Source of the DNA: Syngnathus acus
Lineage: Eukaryota > Chordata > Actinopteri > Syngnathiformes > Syngnathidae
Direction of reading: 5' to 3'
Assembly: GCF_901709675.1 (NCBI RefSeq)
Contig: NC_051087.1
Span: 1,568,001 to 1,632,000, forward strand
Length of the DNA stretch: 64,000 bases
Shown: positions 59,452 to 64,000 of the stretch, piece after piece
Layout: each line of letters starts with the position of its first letter
Position numbering within the stretch: the first letter of the stretch is position 1
Made by a program: the position numbers and the translations under genes
The notes under the pieces: generated by a model
What the model was told of the DNA's origin: nothing
The model's database searches: none
Seen by the model: only the letters and a program-made list of their open reading frames with translations

Positions 59452-59470
59452 CCCCCCCCCCCCCCCCCCC
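59452..59470. repeat. poly-C tract
   Basis: Nineteen consecutive C residues within a longer pyrimidine stretch. Assembly errors are likely here. Confidence 0.9.
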
Positions 59471-59515
59471 TCCCTCTCCCACCTCACTCTGTTGTCCATC
59501 CTGAGCTTTAAACAC

Positions 59516-59604
59516 ATGTCGGAATACAGCCCCGACAGGACGGGGAATTCATTCCGACCGTCTGAAAGAAGGCAGGAAAGCTTCCAAGAAAAATCCAAGG
59601 ATAG
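59516..59604 (+). other. weak candidate first coding exon
   Basis: After a pyrimidine-rich tract, an ATG at 59516 opens 29 hydrophilic codons ('MSEYSPDRTGNSFRPSERRQ' and onward) and meets a donor-like ATAG|GTGAAG at 59604. It lies within the presumed sorbs2 intron and could start an alternative transcript. It does not match the SORBS2 N-termini I know. The frame is short and could be chance. Confidence 0.2.
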
Positions 59605-62600
59605 GTGAAGGAAGCGAAAACATCTTTTTGCTTTGATGAGGGTAAGAGTTGAATTTTGTTCGGAATGTTGCACCTTGCCGGTCGGTCGAGGGGTCATCGC
59701 CGGGGTCAGATGTTGCGAACAATACCCTGGCCTCTGCCGTGACGTTTAATAGAAACTGAAAGTTGTATGCTAGAAACGATGCTCTCTTAGCCTTTTACCT
59801 CCCCGGAATTCATTTTTTTGCACCCTTTCTCTCCTCGCTTGAGGCTCTCGTTACACTTTTTCACGCTTGACGAAAAGCCGATGCCTGTGTGCGCTCTCGG
59901 GGGTGTTGAGGAACGTCACCTCAATAGGTGTGCAATGACGGGGTGAGTTCCGTTCGGGATATTCTCAGGAAATCATTTATTTGTGTACACTAAACTTTAG
60001 TTTGGGACATTTTGTCTCGATGCAGAGGCTTTTCAAGTTAACCATTAAAAGGGCTTAAAATCACAAAATGAAAAAAAATTGGTGGTCTTAAACTTTATGG
60101 TAGTGGCTTTAGATCAGGGTTTAAAAAAAAAAAAAAAAAGTCAGACAAGACGCTTACAGATTGGGAGATGTGTCGTCTTCTGCAGTCAGCCCAAAATGGG
60201 CTTCGGAACCCTGCGATGTTTTTGGCTGCCCTAGACAACCTTAGAGGGCAAAGGGTCTTATCTAAAGGTAGTAAATATAGCAGCACCCCCTGCTAATCAA
60301 GTCGCTCTTATCTCCGCACTGGACACTTAACGCCGGTACCTGGGGAATCTGGACTATGCGTACGGAATGCCTTCTTCGCTTGAAGTGGGCTTCAAATAGC
60401 AAACCCTTATTGGAATAGTTTGCTCACCTAAATGGAGCCGGTGGGAGGAAGCCTTTTTCGCATTCACATTGCACACAGAGTAAAATATTGATTTCTTATT
60501 TGGGTTGGAGGTGCTCAGAGACCCGATTTTTAATTTATGACCTCAGTTTCTGCTCTCAAATGGTTTGCACTAGAAGCAATATCAGACAAAACAATTGTTT
60601 TTAGATCGAAAGTAACTTGTTTTGTCGCGTGTAGTTCGTTCGGCGGACGACATCAATTCATGGCTCAGCCCGATTCCGATTTACATTCAGTCCATGTGTC
60701 CCTTTTTCCCCCCGTGCCCTTTCCGCCGCCATCCAGAGCCGCGTATAGAACCGACAAGACGCCTCCACTTGTCGCATGTAATCCCGTCTCCTTCCGCGCC
60801 CTCGACTCCAGAGAGTCACCGGGCTTGTCGTTGCATAATTGCATTAGCGCTCCCGTTCCTCGTTAGCGGCGCCCGTGACGCAATCCGCCGAACACACGGG
60901 CCCCTGTGTCGCTTGCGCCGCCGACGGGCTCGGGGTCAGCGTATCGGCCTCCCGACGGGCGCTCCAGTAATGAGTGGTGAGGTTGAACAAACAAGGCAAG
61001 ATGACAAAGACTTGTTGAGCGTGGGGCTGATTAAAAACAAATGAAGAATGCCATTGCGTTGTTTTGGATAGACGATTGACTGATTAAAACCACCATCAAC
61101 CGCTAAAGAATTCTTTTTGCAGCATAACAACACACAAGCTAAGCCAAATAAAATTGGTTTGCATTCAAAATCTTTTTAAATGGCAAAATCAAGTCACCTT
61201 AAATCGTTAAAATTGAGTATCTGTAGTTGTTTTGCATGAAAACCGCCCATAATTATTTTAATTCAGCCAGCATCAAAGTTTGAATTTCTTATTTTTAATT
61301 TGTTCCTTACACGTTACGTCTTTGTCGCGAACGTGACAGTTTGAGCGCTCTCCCCGTAAATCCAGCACATTGTTTTGTCAGTGTCCACTCGAAATGCCAG
61401 CTCAGGTCTCGCATACTTGGCATTGCGTTGTGGTTGAACATTTACTCTGTGGAATCCTGAAGGGGGGACTGAAAAAGCAAAGCCTCAGTGAAATGTTTGA
61501 CTCAGGCTGCAAAGTAGCAAATGAGGTCAGCACTCTTGTGCTTGATCTCGCAAATCCCGCTGCCTCACAAGGAAATGTGCATGATGGAGGCCGCAGACGC
61601 GCTGAATGCTAAAATCTTGCTCCGACCGGGTCAACCGATTTAGTGGGTGATCCTTATTTCATAAGCAAATTTGGAATCATTTAGTACAACTACCGTTAAT
61701 GTCAAGTTCAAGTAAAGTTCGACTATCCAGCATGTGAACTCAGCTAATCGCATTTTTCCGACCGATACCAGTACGAGTGACGAAAAGTTATATCCCATTG
61801 TACAATCAAAAAAAAAAAAAAAGTCCGAAATTTTAAGTCTTTCTATTCCACTTGAAGTGAGTTCCTTTTGAGTCGCCTAAATTGACTGCGGTTTATCCAG
61901 CGACTGTAATTTGGGCTCTGGTGTACCACAAAGAAGACGTCCATGCGTAATCATATGCCAATGTAATAACCGTGAGAGTGTAAAACCAAAAAGTCACATC
62001 TGCAGGTGCTCAAAACCTCAACTTGATCAAAACCAACCATGTGCAGTATTTGTTTTTATATTTTTTGCTGACCCACTTTTGAAAGCATCTGTCTACTGCT
62101 AGAACAGCATCTTTTTGTTTTAATAACCAGATGCTAACGATGCTAACAAATGAAACCGCTAAACAGACGGGTGGATGTGCTATTTATGTCAAGAGCAGGC
62201 GAGAGTGAACAAGGGAGATAAGCTCGATAGCCTCAAGGGTCCTGACCCCGGCGCCGTCCGTCTCTGGGACAGCGACCCAAAGGATGTCAACGGATTAAGC
62301 TCATCAGACGATGGATTTAAAGACTCGAGGAACTCGTTCGTAGCTGATACAGAAGTTGTTCTTGTGTGCTGAAAATCAAATATCCCTGCTGGATATCAAT
62401 GAGGTCCTCGTGTAAAATCTTCGGTCCCTCCGGAGATGTGACATGAATGTCCTCTGAGACGCGGCGGGTCTGCCGACCAGCCAACAGGAAGAAAAACTTT
62501 TCCCAAATAAGGCCTTCATTCTTTTAAATACAACATATTTCCGTGAATGCATTTCTGGGGTCAAAACAACATTAGGCCTGGGATTCAAAACAAGTCCGGC

Positions 62601-64000
62601 AGGTCCAACTCTTATGTTGGACTTTACTTAAGCTATGTTGGGTTATTCCGTCACATTGCGCCCAAAACTCCAAACTGAAATTTTTTGCCTCGCCTGCAAA
62701 ATCGAGTGAGCTTCACAAGGTTGGTTTCGTCCCACTGCGTCCAGCCATAACATTCGTAGCGCAGTCGCAGCTGCTGTGACGCCGCAGATCTGCCCCCGAG
62801 AAACACGATCCTATTTACAAGCCGACCATCATTTGGATGCCGCCAGCTCGTGACGCCACCTCTCATGATTTACCCGCTCCGCTCGCAGATAGATTTACGA
62901 GGGACGGCGTGTGAAGGTGAAGATTGACTCTCCAGAGGCCGAAAGTATCCCACAACGCACGGCTCGATATAGACCCGGGCCGGCGTCTTGTAAAACGCTT
63001 TCCCTCGATTAAATATCGATGATTTACCCCTCTCGGAGCATTTTATGCCTCATCCAATTCATAAAACCGACACCTACGGAAATAACTACAACGAGAGCCG
63101 CCTAGGCTTAACAGTCCCCATTAGGGTTGACCCCAAAAGGTGACGCTGCCGTTATGAGTCAGTCATACTTTTAGATCGATAAGTAAATAAAAAATTCAAT
63201 GGGGAAAAAAAATGTTAAGATCCTTGACACAATTTTTAATTTTCTAGACAAAAATGTATACTTCTGTTGCTGGAAGAATTAAACATCTGCAGCATAAAAA
63301 ATGTTTGTGCAGAAACGCGTATAATTGGTCTTAAAGTCTTTCTGACGATCAATTGTTGTCGTAGACGGTCAACTTGGTTTCCCACCAGCCCTCGTTCCAC
63401 TAGCCCGCGGAAACGAATTGCCTTGTTTGCGAGGCAGCCTGGTGTTAATGGGACAGTCGATGATGGTGGTGTAAAGTGCTTCTATTTGCGTTAGTGCGTG
63501 GAATGTGGATCCACGGCTAAGGGGGAAGTCATTTGTGCCTTTTGTGGCACCTGCCGAAATGTTTTGTTGCCGTCGCGATGGCGCTCATCCCGGCTGTTTA
63601 TATGCGTGGATGACGCGAGCCTCGATTTTTGTCTCAATCCAGGTCGTAAATGTGTCAGCTAGCTTAACAGCGCGCCCGCGTTATCCCTTCAGTCGGTAGC
63701 CCGAAGCACTTAGCATTCATAAGGCCGCATGCCTTTTCCCAAAATGAATCCCCCACGTAAGTGGAGCCTGTAATGAAACCTCGACAAATTTTATGTTCTG
63801 TACCTTTTTGTAGCATTTATATTTTAGTTTGAAGAAGCTTTTTTTCGGGTCATGTTGATCCTTTCCAGGGTTTGTTTTGGTTCTTTACAGAAGTCTTCAT
63901 TAGTGAACACGCGCTTGCCGGTTTGTCCAAATTTTATACAAATCGCAAAGAATTTCGGTCTTTATCGTTATGTGTGGGCGGAGCTTGGCAGCGACGTTTC

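Larger units (their letters stand above)
55710..64000 (+). other. presumed sorbs2 intron 1 / non-coding
   Basis: No supported coding exon to the right edge. The stretch holds a hAT end fragment at 56.65 kb, poly-A and poly-C tracts, a CpG-richer patch at 57.95-58.15 kb, and a weak exon candidate at 59516-59604. An open frame at 62175-62372 has no recognisable homology. Confidence 0.45.

Noticed and set aside
62175-62372. 65-codon frame 'MCYLCQEQARVNKGDKLDSL...'
   Set aside because: Hydrophilic and superficially protein-like, but no recognised homology, no splice signals at sensible places, and ordinary composition.
1-64000. tRNA, rRNA, CRISPR arrays, bacterial operon signals
   Set aside because: No B-box-like GGTTCGANTCC in a cloverleaf context, no rRNA-like sequence, and no direct-repeat/spacer array. 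The genome is a vertebrate's, and the tandem repeats seen are micro- and minisatellites.

Overview
The window looks like nuclear DNA of a ray-finned fish, most likely a percomorph teleost. It has vertebrate genes with GT-AG introns, many (CA)n/(GT)n microsatellites, and interspersed repeats of types common in teleost genomes. Three protein-coding genes can be supported. They are the last coding exon of a melatonin receptor 1A gene (+, 12978-13858), an 11-exon cytochrome P450 4V gene (-, 44357-47924) and a 5-exon Toll-like receptor 3 gene (-, 48477-51917). All splice junctions of the two minus-strand genes were placed by hand; the reading frames close exactly at 514 and 910 residues.

Order and orientation match the inverted human 4q35 block FAT1-MTNR1A-F11-KLKB1-CYP4V2-FAM149A-TLR3-SORBS2. 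F11, KLKB1 and FAM149A are not seen. A CpG-rich, probably non-coding exon with a clean donor at about 55.3-55.7 kb on + lies where sorbs2 should begin. It is assigned by synteny only.

Layout: 1-12977 is read as mtnr1a intron 1 (exon 1 not found) and holds a complete hAT-type MITE, a Tc1 transposase scrap and small duplications. 13859 to about 14950 is the mtnr1a 3' untranslated region; much of it is a degenerate 18/21-bp minisatellite whose antisense strand reads as leucine heptads. From about 15 to 44 kb is a gene-poor stretch with a 5'/3'-only L2-type LINE, microsatellites and a few weak exon or promoter candidates. 44.3-52 kb is the compact cyp4v2-tlr3 tandem, with under 600 bp between the two coding regions. 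From 52 to 64 kb are intergenic DNA, the CpG island and the presumed sorbs2 first intron.

The three genes act separately: melatonin sensing, microsomal fatty-acid omega-hydroxylation and endosomal dsRNA sensing. Their shared location is ancestral linkage, not an operon. I did not find an undescribed biological system. The items most worth following up are a proline at the TLR3 BB-loop site that is alanine in human TLR3, the antisense heptad minisatellite, and a dispersed hairpin repeat present at least six times between 23 and 54 kb.
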